Position numbers and translations under genes: made by a program
Assembly: GCA_030789695.1 (NCBI GenBank)
Contig: CM061141.1
Location: 202,295,600 to 202,359,599, forward strand
DNA length: 64,000 bases
Source: Scilla litardierei
Taxonomy: Eukaryota; Streptophyta; Magnoliopsida; Asparagales; Asparagaceae
Direction of reading: 5' to 3'
Shown: in pieces, positions 20,577 through 31,014 of the stretch
How positions within the stretch are numbered: the first letter of the stretch is position 1
Layout of the letters: each line of letters begins with the position of its first letter
The notes under the pieces: model-generated
The model's input: only the letters and a program-made list of their open reading frames with translations
What the model was told of the DNA's origin: nothing
Databases searched by the model: none

Positions 20577-21343
20577 AGGGGTGTGCACGGGTACAGGGTA
20601 CCCAGATACCCAATCGGAACCTACCCTAACGGGTAGATTCTGGGTAGATAGTTATCGGTTCCAGATAGGTTCCGGGTAGGAAAATTTGGAACCGATGGGT
20701 ATCGGGTCCGGTTCAGGTTCCGGTTCCTGTCTATAGAAAACGGGTACCCAGAACCGGAACCGATATTATATATATATATATATATATAAATTTTTATATA
20801 TTATAATATTAAGGATCAAAATATATAAGAGTGATCCACCCTCGCTGTATCTAATTTGAACTTATAAAATTGGTGATTACAACTTGCATCCTGAAGTTTT
20901 GAGCAACGTGTAAGTTCATTAAACAATGCATTTGAATCAAAGATCATATTGTTCTCTTATGCGTTCAAAAGAGCAGTAGAGGTAAACGTGAATCATTCTT
21001 CCATATGTCTAGCTTTATCTAGTAGAAATGACTGGTCAATATGCATTTATTACTGAAGAAAGAGACTAGAGACAATATTTTACTTCCAGATTGATTTTTA
21101 TTCGTGCGTATTTGAGGTAAGTGTCATGCACAGATCATTTGGAAATCATTGTTCGTAATGCCTCACAAATTAGATTATTTTTACAGGGTACCCGGAACTT
21201 ACCCGGAACCATAGGGTCCTGGTAGGGTCCGGGTATAGGGTTCAACTGGGTAGGTTCCGGGTCCAAATTTTAGGAACAGGTCCCTTACCGAGTAGGGTCC
21301 GGGTAACATGAAAAAAATAGGGTACCCGGACCCGCACACCCCT
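20577..21343. mobile_element. small terminal-inverted-repeat element, hAT-like
   Basis: Ends AGGGGTGTGCACGGGTAC (left) and GGACCCGCACACCCCT (right, inverted). Inside both ends are GGGTACC-rich, GGTTCCGG-rich stretches; the centre is AT-rich with a (TA)n run at 20767-20788. Such 'GGGGTGTGCACGGG' ends are common on non-autonomous hAT-type plant elements. I could not fix an 8-bp target duplication. No coding capacity. Confidence 0.55.
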
Positions 21344-21344
21344 A

Positions 21345-21597
21345 TACAAAACCACTCATACCTCAGAATTACTCACCGCACACAACCACTCAAACTCAGA
21401 ATAAGCTCACCGCACAAAACCCACTCAAAACTCAGAATTGCTCAGCGCACAAATCCACTCAAAACACAAAATTGCTCATCGCACAGAACCACTCAAACTC
21501 AGAAGTGCTCACCGCACACAACTTCTCAAAAATCAGAATTGCTTAGAGCACAAAACCACTCAAACCTCACAATTGCTCACCACACACAACCAATTTT
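21345..21597 (+). repeat. 34-bp tandem array, 8 units, forward orientation
   Basis: Units (CCACTCA marker) lie at 21352, 21386, 21421, 21455, 21489, 21522, 21556 and 21590, with spacing 33-35 bp. Each contains TTGCTCACCGCACACAACC, the family motif with CGCACACAACC in place of CGCGCACAACGG. It is the reverse-complement counterpart of the array at 30310-30580. Confidence 0.95.
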
Positions 21598-21754
21598 ATC
21601 GCAGTGAGGGTGAACTGCCACAAAGTTCTCCACTGGGTCACAGTTGCTCTTGCTTTTAAGGACATTTGTGTCATTTTTCGGGTCAAATGTCTCCCTGAGA
21701 GCTTTCAAATCGCTCCAGCTACATCAATTCTCTCCCATCGCAATTAAAGTCTCT

Positions 21755-22370
21755 TCATATGTCTGACATCAATCCGCTGTAGATGAGCAGTCTTTTGTAT
21801 ATTCACGAGAACCCCTCTGTAGCATGACGGGGTCTTCGATGTAGCCACACATTAACTCTACTTCTTCTCATCAATAAAATTCGCTGTCATGCGTTCTGCG
21901 TTTTGCGCATTGAGCAATTCTCGTTTTCTAAACGTTCTGCGCGGTGAGCAATTATGATAGTTACTCGCTTCTGTATTATTTAGCCCGGTGTGCGCGGCGA
22001 ATATATTGTATTAAAAAATCTTAGTGGAGAGTAGTATTGTTGAGTGTAATTTTCATATTATGTGATCAAGGCGAAAAACCGTAGGGTTTCATGGTTTTGC
22101 GCGGAGAGTAATTAACCTATTTTTTTCCACATTCTAAAATAATTTAGGGAGCCCCTTTGGAGATGCTCTAAATGTTGATTCCCGAGATCCATTGCATTAC
22201 TGTAGGATCACGGACTTTTTATACGCTTCATTATGATTGGTCCAATTTCCCCTATAAATGGCGGACAACGAGCACTCATCTTCTCTAAACTTCGTCTACT
22301 TTCTTCTATCATCTTTTTTATTTGCCCACACAACCTCCGTATGGAAACAATAAGTCCTTCAGCTGTTCGT
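21755..22370 (+). promoter_or_regulatory. promoter-like block P, copy 5, with CCAAT and TATA
   Basis: Ends GGTCCAATTTCCCCTATAAA (TATA at 22251-22260) followed by GACAACGAGCACTCATCTTC. A short GGAGCCCCTTTGGAGATGCT segment at 22147, absent from the other P copies, looks like a small insertion. Confidence 0.6.
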
Positions 22371-22640
22371 GCATGCTTGATATAGATATGAACGATAGCA
22401 TTCATCCAGTACTCTTTTCACGTAAAGGTAAATGGTTCATGTTGGAAACTTATGCAACGAATGGCTATCGTCCATTTATAATCAAGCATCCCCGACAATG
22501 CTGGGGGTGTTGCAACTGCGTTAAGAAAATTTGTCACAAACAACACTATGAAAAATGTGTACGATGATCATACCATATTCTTTTGGGGTGATATTGGCTA
22601 TGCTGTCTCACATGTTTCAGGAAATCTGCTAGGTGTTGTA
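22325..22640 (+). other. cargo segment downstream of P5, unknown
   Basis: A frame from about 22325 (QPPYGNNKSFSCS, then DMNDSIHPVLFSRKGKWFML) stays open to 22567 and contains a Cys-rich tail (CWGCCNCVKKIC). The alternative ATG at 22340 gives only a short peptide. It could be a fragment of a captured gene; I do not recognise it. Confidence 0.3.
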
Positions 22641-23290
22641 CCATGATAGATTGTTATTCCATCCTATTATGAATTGTGGCTATGTATTTGTTTTGCGTGT
22701 CTTGCTATACACTACATATCCATCTCCATCTCCTCTTTATACACTCCATCTCCTCCATCAAACCCTTCATCGTTTCACTATACATCATCTTTGACGCACA
22801 GACACTCCATCCTATCCTTTCCAATCTCTTACACTCCCAAACACAACTTCTTATGCAACCCTGTGTTGTTTTACATCGTCTCCAGTAACGGAGTTCTAAT
22901 CGGTGTTTTTTGTCCTGACTTCATGTTACAACGACGACAGCAATGACGGTAATAAGCGAAACAGTCTGCCGACTTTCCAATTCACGACGTCTCCTACAAA
23001 GGATAAAGTTCCACGTCATTACAAACATCTGGTATGCCAATCATCTTGAGCAGATCAGGGCAGAAATTCGGCAACTGCAACGTAGATGTGGAGCGCATTG
23101 CCCGTGTCGTACATCGCCACAGGGTAATCGGGGTACCAGGCGTTGTGTTTGACACGTCTACATACTTGACTGCAGGTTACAACGACGTGACACTCATATC
23201 CAACTATCCAAGGACGTTAATAAACGCAACGAAGATGGGCGCCCGATGAACTCGCGGAAGTTGAAGGTGGAAACACGCAGATCACGCGCC
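22640..23290 (+). repeat. 3' cargo module, copy 3
   Basis: Contains the segments shared with 15640-15860 and 18770-19180. Two diverged sub-copies seem present (about 22860-22970 and 23060-23290). A plus-strand frame at about 23070-23250 reads VERIARVVHRHRVIGVPGVV. No known domain. Confidence 0.45.
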
Positions 23291-23320
23291 ACTTCATTGC
23301 AAACATCTGCGAAGACACTC

Positions 23321-23560
23321 CAATGTATCAGTTTGTAAGAGTAAAGGGATATGTATCTATTTGGATCTGTACCTGTACGTACTTTAGTATGTTAGAATGG
23401 GTTGGCCATTTTGGAATGGTCACCGTTTTAATATGTATCAGCGTTAATCTAAAGGTTTGCATGCAGTTTCTGAATCAGATTGACTAGGTATCAGATTTTA
23501 TATAAAATGTCTTCAGAATGAATAAGTATCGGTCTTAATCACAATTAGGTAAAGTTTCTA
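23321..23560. repeat. terminal block T, copy 5
   Basis: Diverged copy (AATGTATCAGTTTGTAAGAG start) of the block at 413-790. Confidence 0.65.
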
Positions 23561-23639
23561 AGTGAAGTTTGACTGTTGGCATATTGCGGAATCACAATTT
23601 TAGTATGATGAAAATAGGAGTGTGAATGATTGACCGTTG

Positions 23640-24710
23640 GAACAAAAATTACAGCATCCAACAAATATGCTCAAAGCGCACAACGTGCAAAATTAGTCCG
23701 TGTGGGGCACGTTAAGCAAATGTGCTATCGTCGCAACTTTGCTCAACGCCCACACCGGGCATAAGGCTACTAGGTGTGTGCGCGTTTAACAATTGTTGAT
23801 AAACTACCTTTTATTTGCTCAAAAATCGAACCACCGGCTTTCCTTTTTGCCCGTTGTGCGCGTTGTTTTGCCCGTTCTGCGCGTAATTTTTGCCCGTTGT
23901 GCGCGTTGTTTTCCCGTTGTGCTCGTAATTTTGCCCGAGCCTAAGGGCATAATTTTGCCCGTTGTGCACGTTGGGCTATTTTTTTAGTGGCTACAGTTTA
24001 TCCCAACGTGCAAAACTTAGGCAGGCATTAATCATTATAGAGCAGAACATCCGGCTGGTAGCAATCCGCTGTATATTAACGATCCCTGCTATGTATGTTC
24101 ACCAACACTGCTCTGCAGACTCGAGGGGTCTCTTAGACTATTAGTAAGACCAAAGGTTCCAATATATCGCCGTTGTGCGCTGTGAGCATTTCTGTTAACC
24201 ATTAAAAATTTGCACGGTGCGAGCAGCAATAAATGTGGATATATCAGCAAATTTTATTGAGTGGACGAGTAGGAGTTTTTTTTTCGAACTAACAAAATTG
24301 CTCACCGTGCACAACCGGTCAAAATTATTTGTTCTGATCGTGGTGAATGGTGAGCAATTGTAGTAACCACTAACAAATTGGCTAATAAAGGCGCTCAACG
24401 GGCAAAACTAATCAATGGGAGTTTGTGGTAAGCAATTTTGTCAGACAATAACATATATGATACAATAACGCTACTCTCACTTGGAGTATTGGACACACTA
24501 ACAATGACACATTCTCATCACATAACAATTTGGAACAAAGGTTGATGTTATTAAAAATACCCAGAGCGCAAAACCGGCACTAATATTGCCAGTTCTGCTC
24601 GTTGAGCAATTTGGTAGGTAAAGACATAATTACTCAAAGCGCAAAACGGGCAATATTACTGCAGTGTTGCGCTCGGTGTAATTGGTATGATACACAACAT
24701 CAATCCATAC
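23640..24710. repeat. long cluster of TTGCTCA/GCGCACAACGG motifs (R4)
   Basis: Many copies, including a local tandem run of GCCCGTTGTGCGCGT-like units at 23848-23975 and further forward and reverse copies at 24165-24240, 24290-24420, 24570-24615 and 24635-24680. It lies just downstream of the FAR1-OTU gene at 24825-27040. Confidence 0.85.
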
Positions 24711-24824
24711 CGATGATGACATTTGCACATTTCGGAAGCCATAATAAAATTTCATCCGCCAAAGTGGTCCATTTTTATACCAAAAAAAACTTATTACATT
24801 GATAAACGTTTTATCTTACAGATA

Positions 24825-27040
24825 CTAAAAAGCATCAGCGGTAGCAATATTCGTACCTTTTACCCTATCAATGAATGACTGCATCCTCTGCTCATAACCA
24901 GCCGGCCATCCATCGGCCACAGGGTCATGCGATCTTGTCCACACAACTGAAGTCGGAGGGACGTCACCTGTTGGTTCAAGTTGAAGGATAAAAAAGTGAT
25001 TTCTGTTCACATAACCCAACGTTATGTGGAGTCTGGAGGCTCGGTTTACTGGAGGACTTCTCAATGGAAATAATGTCACACACATATCACCTGCAATCAA
25101 ATGTACTACACAGTTGTAGCATGCGGCAATGACATGTCCCATGTCTGGCCTCTGCATCCAATTTTCCTCTCCTGCACCTTTATCAGTAATAAAATAGTTC
25201 ACTGCCTTCAAATTAATATTATATGAAACCTCACTCAGAACACGCCTGTACAAGACGCTGTATGTCCGCATCTCACGGAGCAAATCTGCTCTGACAGTCC
25301 GCCAATCGGATTGATCCAAGCCCAACTGAACTGCCACAGCCCTGTACCCACAGTTGCCATCTGCATCCACGTCTACGCCGCCCACCATGAGGGATTGTAG
25401 CTTGGGATGAAAATCCAAATAATATGGTATGAGGAAGTTGGCAGGCAAATCATCAACATAATCATCACGGGGAAACGACAGTTTCGGCTTCTTTATTTGA
25501 AGTTTTGGACGCCTACTACTTTCCTTCGAAGGCCGCCTCTTCTATTTAGGCTTCTCCTTCGCCGCCGCCGTATGCTCCGCAATTGAATGCAACCGTGGAG
25601 CCTTAACAGGCTTCCTCATAACTGTAGGCATCTCCGTCACATCCGAAAAATGACCAGAAATCTCATCAACCAGGGGAGAAAGTTGTTTAAGCATGCCATC
25701 CATCTCCTTGTGCTCATCAAAATACGAGGCCACAGCCGTCTCCTCCTCCCTCCCAGCAGTCTGAGCATCCACATTATGATCCCCCGTCTCCACCGTCGCC
25801 CCCAACTCCAACGTAAGTTCAGCTTGCATCAACCCAGCATCCTCTATCTTCTCATCCTCCACATCCTCCGCATTCGCCTCATCCTCCTGCGGCTCCTCAT
25901 TCTCCCCAGCTGCATTCTCCCCCTCATCCATCTCAGCAGTCTGGTCAGCCACATTACGTTCCACCGTCCCCGCCGTATCCACCAACTTCCCAGTATGCTC
26001 CTCAACAATCAAATCAGTAGCCACTTCCTTATCATCATCCTCCTCGTTCGCCTTCTCCTCATACACCTTCGGCTCCACAGTCTCAGCCGCTGCATTATCC
26101 TCCACCAGTACCTCCTCAGCATTCTGCACCTCCATGTTAAGGCCAACCGTCTCCACCATCTCCCCAATAACATAATCATCTACAGTCAACTCAGCAGCAC
26201 TGCATTCTCAGCCTCATCATCCCCATAAATATCATGCACCCTCGGCTCCACATTCTCATCCGCTGCATTAACCTCATCCTCCTCCGCATCATTATGCTCC
26301 TGCCCACTAAGAGCCAACTTCTCAGCAGCCTGCTCCATCGCATTACGATCCACCACATCATCCTGCCAATAAGCAGCCAATGCAGTCGCCTCCTCAGCCT
26401 CATCCACCTTCTCCTTATCTCCCTTCTGCTCCTCCTCAACATTATCCACATGCACCACAAGCTCATCACCCACAATTCTACACGGTGATGCTAACTCCTT
26501 CAACTTGTTTACCATACCCACACTCTGCCCCATTAGTAATCGGGAACGTGCATTATAAATTGATTTGATTGGTGTTTCATTGAAGGATTTAGTTTCCTTC
26601 AGTCCTTTCAAAATTGCTGACGGCGGAACCTTTCTATTTGCCAAGTCTCGCAATGCTTCCACCTCTTTTCCCTGCAACATCCCGTCGTCGGAATGGCCAG
26701 CGACAAAATTAGCAGCTTGATGGTTGTGCCTGCCATCAACGACTGTTAAACTCCACTCACCGCCATCGCCCACCTCATTACCACGTAATTTGAACGGGCA
26801 TCCACACTTGTTGGTTCTAACTGGACGGTTGCTCTTTCGTACTGGTCGGTGTCCCCTGTAGTTCCCGCTTCTTGCACATGCATAGTAGGCAGCGGGAGTC
26901 CTATTGGACGATTTACTCATACTCGACGCACTGGTAACAATCACATGCCCCTGTTGTCGTCCGACGCTCTTTATCCACTAAAAGAGCTCGTCTATACTTT
27001 TAAAACGTTGAATCGTTGTAAATTCGGCTGTATAATCCAT
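24825..27040 (-). pseudogene. FAR1 DNA-binding / OTU-protease fusion, MULE family, no transposase core (copy I)
   Basis: Reading from ATG at about 27040: an N-terminal segment, a FAR1-type zinc finger (KCGCPFKL ... GRHNHQAA, about 26700-26810), a helix ending YNARSRLLMG, then directly KLKELASPCRIVG, a long Glu/Asp/Ala-rich linker, a basic stretch and an OTU domain (about 24900-25400). The OTU catalytic pattern is present: DADGNCGY with Cys, and RNHFFIL with His. Compared with the full transposase at 31015-33933, the whole MULE-SWIM core is missing at one clean point. Lesions: TAG at 26978-26980, a frameshift near 26190, and TAG at 25542-25544. A 5' exon candidate at about 27133-27165 ends in CCGAG/GTAATA. 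FAR1 domains bind DNA; OTU domains are deubiquitinase-like proteases. The role here is inferred. Confidence 0.85.
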
Positions 27041-27404
27041 ATACACCTGTATCAAACAATTCATACAACTAATTGGACCGTGAACCAAACATTAGTTACA
27101 TTATTGACGTAAAGAAAAATCAATATTACCTCGGAATTTTTTAGCATCTCCATCAATCTCAACTGTATCTGCAGGCAAGTAAAAACCAAAAATTTCTCCT
27201 CCTCTTTCTACACATTGTAATTGTAATAAGAATATCAAATAAAATGTACTTAACATTGTATACTTACCAAATCGCGATTTCGACAAATTTAGGTTGAAAA
27301 CCCCTAAATCGATTGATATCGCTTCACCGATTTGTTTGAACGCAGCAGTTGCCACTGTGATGTAAATGTTGAGCCCAGTAATAAAAATCAAATCTTTGGA
27401 ATTT
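27041..27404 (-). other. 5' exons and introns of copy I
   Basis: On the minus strand 27391-27270 forms an open leader ending TCGCGATTTG/GTAAGTATAC. An exon candidate at about 27133-27165 lies between CTGCAG and GTAATATTG. Copy II has matching pieces at 29930-30000 and 29833-29881. The exact joined frame could not be resolved. Confidence 0.45.
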
Positions 27405-27760
27405 CCGTCTGTGCGCCTTGAGCAATCTACGAAAAACTTGCCGTTTGATATTCCGCCTTGAGCAATCTGTGGAAGGTTATGGCTGTGAGCGGTGAGCAGA
27501 ATTTATCAAGGGATGAAAGAGGGTCCTAACGGGTCAAAACGGGTAAAAAATTTAACCCGTTGTGCGCTTCGAGTAAATTCGGTGGTTTAGTTGGCTTATT
27601 TTACTCAGCGCGCACAACGGTTATATTTTAACACGATTCGAACCGTTTTGCGCGCTGAGTAATCTTACATGGATTGTCAGGATTGACATTAGTAACGGTA
27701 ATCGTTATTAATCGCGACGCTGAGAACGATTTTGACCGTGGTGCGCGCTGAGGAGTTCTA
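27405..27760. repeat. cluster of TTGCTCA/GCGCACAACGG motifs (R5), upstream of copy I
   Basis: Contains GCGCCTTGAGCAATCT twice, AACCCGTTGTGCGCTTCGAG (about 27558), GCGCGCACAACGG (about 27608) and TTTTGCGCGCTGAGTAA (about 27646). It is partly homologous to 30060-30250 upstream of copy II, so the upstream region was duplicated with the gene. Confidence 0.8.
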
Positions 27761-28150
27761 AATTTTGTTTTTAATATTTATTCTATTGGATTACTCATAT
27801 TCTTATGCCGATGTTAACAACATTATTGATACGTATAAAATAATATAATACCAACGTGATAACTATTATTAGTTGTATTAATTAACACCCTTAAGAAAAT
27901 CTGGATAGATTGCGTGTGTTATTAAGCATTCAAAATCCAGTATATATCAGTTTGTACCCGTTCACCAAAAAGTTAGTAAGAGGCAAACTTGATTAGTTGG
28001 TCTATCGTTGAGCATAACTTATAGATACGATACACCACAGCACGACATACAGATGATAACATTTGCACATTTAGGCAGACATGATAAAATTTCATGCTAC
28101 CAATCTGTCAATATGAAATAAACAATCCATAGTAAAATGATACAACGTTT
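27760..28150. other. AT-rich spacer between the two FAR1-OTU copies
   Basis: No gene seen. The part from about 28040 (GATAACATTTGCACATTTAG ... ACAACGTTTTATCCTACA) is homologous to 24715-24820, that is, the 3' flank of copy I, which defines the duplicated unit. Confidence 0.6.
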
Positions 28151-28154
28151 TATC

Positions 28155-29881
28155 CTACAATATTTCAATAACTTCAACGGTTGCAATATCGTGACCAAAT
28201 ACTATTGACTGGAATTGATGCATCCTATCCTCATAAGCAGCCGGCCATCCGGCTGACACATCAGAACGGTATCTTAGCCACATACTTGAAGTTGGAGGGA
28301 CAGGACCTTATGGGGCAAGTTTAACAATAACGAAGTGATTATTGTTCACATGACCCAACGTTATGTGGCGTCTGGATGATAGGGGTACTGGAGGAGTTCT
28401 TAAAGGAAAATATGTCACACACTGATGAGGTGCAAGAATATGTACTACACAGTCATAGCATGAGGCAATGACATGTGCCATTTCTGGCATCTGCATCCAC
28501 CATTTAGCTTTTGGACGGTCTAACAAATGGCCCAGTGCCACTACATTCTTTTTAAATTCCACGGCACCCATAAGTTGCCGGTACAAGCCGTCATGGTTCT
28601 GCATCTCTTCTCGCAATTCATATTTCACCTGCCTCCATTCGTCCTCACCCAGTCCCAACTGAGCTGCCACAGCCCTATACCCACAGTTTCTGTCTGCTTT
28701 CACATCTATGACATGCACTATAAGGGGTCGTAGACACTCTGGAAAAGTGTTCTAATATGGTATTATTATGTCGGCAGCCAAGTCCTCGTCACTATCATCA
28801 TGTGAAATTGATTGTTTCGGCTTCTTTATTGTACGTTTCCACAACGGTCTACTTCTTCCCTTACCCGGCTTACACGTCAATGTAGACGTATCCGTTATCT
28901 CAGCATGCTGCTTAGCAATCTCTGCTACCAGGGTAGAAATTTGAAGACGTAGAACCTCATGCTCCTTCTCAAAGGCCTTAGCCACTGCATTCTCATCATC
29001 ATCCTCCTCCTCCTCAGCAGTCTGCTCCGCCTCATTACGATCCACCTTATCATCCTCCCTACCCATCTTCCCAGTATGATCCTCCTCCTGCAACTCAGCA
29101 GGCACTGCATTCTCCCAAAACGCCTCCCCCACCTTCTGATCCTCCCCCTCATTATTCACAGCCTTCACATTCTCAGCACCCACAATTTTATCAGCTGATG
29201 CTAACTCCTTCAACTGTTTTACAATACCAACCTTCTTCCCCAGTTGTAACCGGTTTCGTGCATTATAAATTGCTTTGATTGAGGTTGCACTGAAGTTTTT
29301 ATTTGCCTTCAGTACTTTCAAAATTTCAGCTGGCCGAACCTTGCTATTTGCCAAGTCACGCACTATTTCCATTTCCATTCCCTGCAACGTCCCGTCATCG
29401 GAATGGCCATCGACATATTTAGCTGCTTCATGGTTGTGCCTGCCACAAACGACTGTTACCTTCCACTCCTCAACGCCCACGCCCACCATATAACCACGCA
29501 ATGAGAAAGGACATGAACACTTCTTGGTTTTAACAGGCTGGTTGGTCTTTTTTAGCATTCGGTGTCCCCGATACTCACTGCTTCTTTCACACGCAAAGTA
29601 CACAGCATGATGCCCTTTGGCCGTTTTACTTAATCTCCCCGAACGTGTAACAATCACATGCCCATGACTTAACCCGACGTTTTGTATCCACTGAAACAGC
29701 TCTTTTCTATCCTTGAACAGTTGATTGGTGGTAAAGTCGGTTGTAAAATCCATAGTATCATGTATCAAACAATTCATAACCTGATCCTCAAAGATTTAAT
29801 GCATTATTACCGAGAAGATAAATCAATATTACCTTGGATTTTTGTACCGACTTCATCAACCTCAACCGTGGATGAATGCAT
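28155..29881 (-). pseudogene. FAR1 DNA-binding / OTU-protease fusion, no transposase core (copy II)
   Basis: The longest intact stretch runs 29777-28752: MDFTTDFTTNQLFKDRKELF, a FAR1 zinc finger (KCSCPFSL ... GRHNHEAAKY), YNARNRLQLG joined directly to QLKELASADKIVG, then an acidic Glu/Asp-rich linker and a basic segment. The OTU domain follows in the same frame (28718 to 28155) after a single TAG. It reads KADRNCGY, so the usual Gly before Asn-Cys is Arg, but Cys and the later NNNHFV His remain. A second stop (TAA, 28308-28310) cuts the last 50 codons. A 5' exon candidate (29833-29881, ATG at 29881) and an intron (about 29781-29832) precede it. It is a tandem duplicate of copy I with flanks included, and shares the same missing transposase core. 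Confidence 0.85.
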
Positions 29882-30049
29882 GTAAAATCAAAATAAGAAA
29901 GGCAGATAAACTGTACTTAAAAGTATAGACGTACCAATGAGTCGATGTTGATAAATTTAGGTCAAAAACCCCTAAATCGATTTCTCTCGATTCAGCTCTT
30001 TGTTTGATCTCACCAGTTGACTAAGTGATGTATCCTTCGAGCAATTAAA

Positions 30050-30250
30050 TAAAAATCAAAGCTTTTGGATTTCGGTCTGGGCGACTGGAGCGATCTTTGA
30101 AAATACTTGCCGTTTGAAATTCCACCGTGAGCAATCTGTGTAATTGTCTGTCCATTCGCTGCGAGCAGAAGGTATCACGGGACAATTTCGGGTCCTATCG
30201 GGTCATATCGGGTCTACAATAATTTACCCATTGTGCTGGTTGAGTAAACA
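30050..30250. repeat. motif cluster upstream of copy II
   Basis: Contains ACTTGCCGTTTGAAATTCCA and GTGAGCAATCTGTG, matching the region upstream of copy I at 27430-27480. Then GGGTCATATCGGGT repeats and ATTGTGCTGGTTGAGTAAAC. Confidence 0.7.
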
Positions 30251-30309
30251 AGTCTAGTTTGAAATATTACTAGCAAATAACCTGTCCACATGTGCACGTG
30301 GACTTGACC

Positions 30310-30580
30310 AAAACGGTTGTGTGCGGTGAGCAATTACGGGTTTTGAGTGGTTGTGTGCGCTGAGAAATTCCGAGTTTTGCGTGGTTGTGTGCGCTGAGCA
30401 ATTCCGTGTTTTGATTGGATGTGAGCGGTGAGCAATTTCGAGTTTTGCGTGGTTGTGTGCGCTGAGCAATTCCGTGTTTTGCATGGTTGTGGGTGGTGCG
30501 CAATTCCCAGTTTTGCGTGGTGGTGTGCGGTGAGCAATTCTGAGTTTTGCGCGGTTGTGTGCTGTGGGCAAACTGCTAGA
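30310..30580 (-). repeat. 34-bp tandem array, 8 units, reverse orientation
   Basis: GGTTGTGTGCG-type markers start at 30315, 30349, 30383, 30417, 30451, 30485, 30519 and 30553, exactly 34 bp apart. Each unit has GGTTGTGTGCGCTGAGCAAT then TCCGTGTTTTGCG. It is the inverted counterpart of 21345-21597 and lies between the divergent copy II gene and the transposase gene. Confidence 0.97.
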
Positions 30581-30599
30581 CGGTTCACAGAGGAGATCT

Positions 30600-31014
30600 T
30601 TTACATTTTTTCCATCCCACTGTTCGCGATGAGTAATTTACACAAGAACCAATATTTTTACGCATCTGTATATACAAATGCATCATAACAGCTTCCATAT
30701 GCAATCAGTTTTGTGACCTAAGGCGGGAAAAGCTAACGAGATAGGGTTTGATCAACAGAAATTATTCTAATTCGCTGATGTATATAGACTATAAGAGTTC
30801 CTGCTTATATCAAACGAAGGTCCTTAAGGCAGAGAAAAAGATTTGTGTCATTGGGTTGGGGTGCCCTAAAATAGTCGACTGCGGACGCATTGCATCGTAA
30901 AGTTGGTAAGCCATTAATTGATGCTAATTAATTTGGTATTTTTTAATAATTTCAGAAATTGATTGTTGCAATGTACATTTGGAACATGATTGCGTAGAAA
31001 TTACGAAGATTGAG
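30600..31014 (+). promoter_or_regulatory. 5' region and first exons of the transposase gene
   Basis: Non-coding apart from a probable leader exon ending TAAAGTTG at 30905 (donor GTAAGC), an intron 30906-30955 ending TTTCAG, and exon 2 from 30956. The first ATG in the exon 2 frame is at 31015. I see no strong TATA box. Confidence 0.4.

Noticed and set aside
21345..21597. Regular 34-bp repeats resembling a CRISPR array (also 30310-30580)
   Set aside because: There are no unique spacers between constant repeats; the whole 34-bp unit repeats. The setting is plant transposon DNA with no cas genes.
25587..26488. Long plus-strand frames rich in His, Leu, Pro and Ile
   Set aside because: They are the antisense of the acidic Glu/Asp-rich linker of the FAR1-OTU gene.
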